From: Agapetus fuscipes
Lineage: Eukaryota > Arthropoda > Insecta > Trichoptera > Glossosomatidae
Assembly: GCA_951799405.1 (NCBI GenBank)
Contig: OX637356.1
Coordinates: forward strand, 15,275,229-15,339,228
Direction of reading: 5' to 3'
DNA: 64,000 nucleotides
In this document: piece after piece, positions 63,625 through 64,000 of the stretch
Layout of the letters: each line of letters begins with the position of its first letter
How positions within the stretch are numbered: the first letter of the stretch is position 1
The notes under the pieces: model-generated
What the model was told of the DNA's origin: nothing
Databases searched by the model: none
The model's input: the letters and a program-made list of their open reading frames with translations, nothing else
Program-made: the position numbers and the translations under genes

Positions 63625-64000
63625 CAGACCTACAAGTTGAAATGTTTGTTTATTAAGAGTCACCTTCATTTTCACTGTATTTTATTCATGATACACAGAA
63701 CATACTCGTACATTAGACATAGAAGCTAGAACATATACTTATCTACAAGCAATATACATTGTTTTCCTTAAAAATTATTACCTAGAAAACTACCTCGACA
63801 GGAAAAGTCCTTGTTACTTATGTCTCTGAAAATGTTTACACTGATGGCTATTTTTCATAATACAATAAAAACATTACATAAAATTTAAAAAAATTCAAGC
63901 GAAACACTGTGGTAAGCCATTATCAAATCCACATTTATTTATTCCAAAGTAAGTAATTAATTAAAATATAAAAAAAATACACAATTATTTTCAGAAAAAC
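63625..64000. other. AT-rich flank at window end
   Basis: Matches 24,804-25,175 with small differences. No gene. The segmental duplication continues at least to the window edge. Confidence 0.5.

Noticed and set aside
1..64000. Species or order assignment
   Set aside because: The element families are widespread in insects, and no diagnostic host gene is present to narrow it.

Overview
The window looks like a piece of an insect (at least arthropod) nuclear genome. It is AT-rich, has spliced zinc-finger genes, and is packed with BEL/Pao and mag-type Ty3/gypsy retrotransposons, CR1-type and RTE-like LINEs, tRNA-derived SINEs and small DNA transposons. I cannot name the species from sequence alone.

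The backbone is a direct segmental duplication carrying a two-exon C2H2 zinc-finger gene on the minus strand. Copy A runs from about 4.6 to 25.2 kb: 3' flank, finger exon 10,847-13,056, intron of 8.3 kb, N-terminal exon 21,360-21,612. Copy B runs from about 34.3 kb to the window end: finger exon 34,475-37,083, intron of about 18 kb, N-terminal exon 55,031-55,283. Copy A is open, with 23 canonical fingers. Copy B is split by a 982-bp DNA transposon and carries a frameshift. Because the copies are paralogous, each serves as the empty site for insertions in the other, which dates insertions and fixes their ends to the base.

Region by region: 0-4.6 kb holds CR1-type LINE pieces (ORF1 with PHD finger, an endonuclease piece, an RT piece with two nested SINEs) and a hAT-like end. 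4,776-10,800 is BEL element 1. 10.8-25.2 kb is gene A and its repeat-filled intron and upstream region. 25.2-34.3 kb separates the copies and holds LINE family 2, tRNA SINEs and the mag-like gypsy element (28,497-33,536). 34.3-64 kb is gene B, with BEL element 2 (41,275-47,368, opposite orientation), several 8-bp-TSD DNA elements and a 1.7-kb 15-bp minisatellite.

The retroelements are the only other coding content. The gypsy element has identical LTRs, a tRNA-Ser primer site and one frameshift in the integrase. Both BEL elements have LTRs that look identical by eye but share the same internal deletion of the integrase core, so they must have been mobilised by proteins from another element. 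The most notable signals are: a family of elements with CAT...ATG ends and 8-bp target duplications (one of which breaks gene B and one of which carries the minisatellite), a 247-bp MITE with 4-bp target duplication, a 2.65-kb block sitting at two different positions in the duplicated introns, and a hAT-type MITE rich in TATCGATA placed just upstream of the first exon of both zinc-finger genes.
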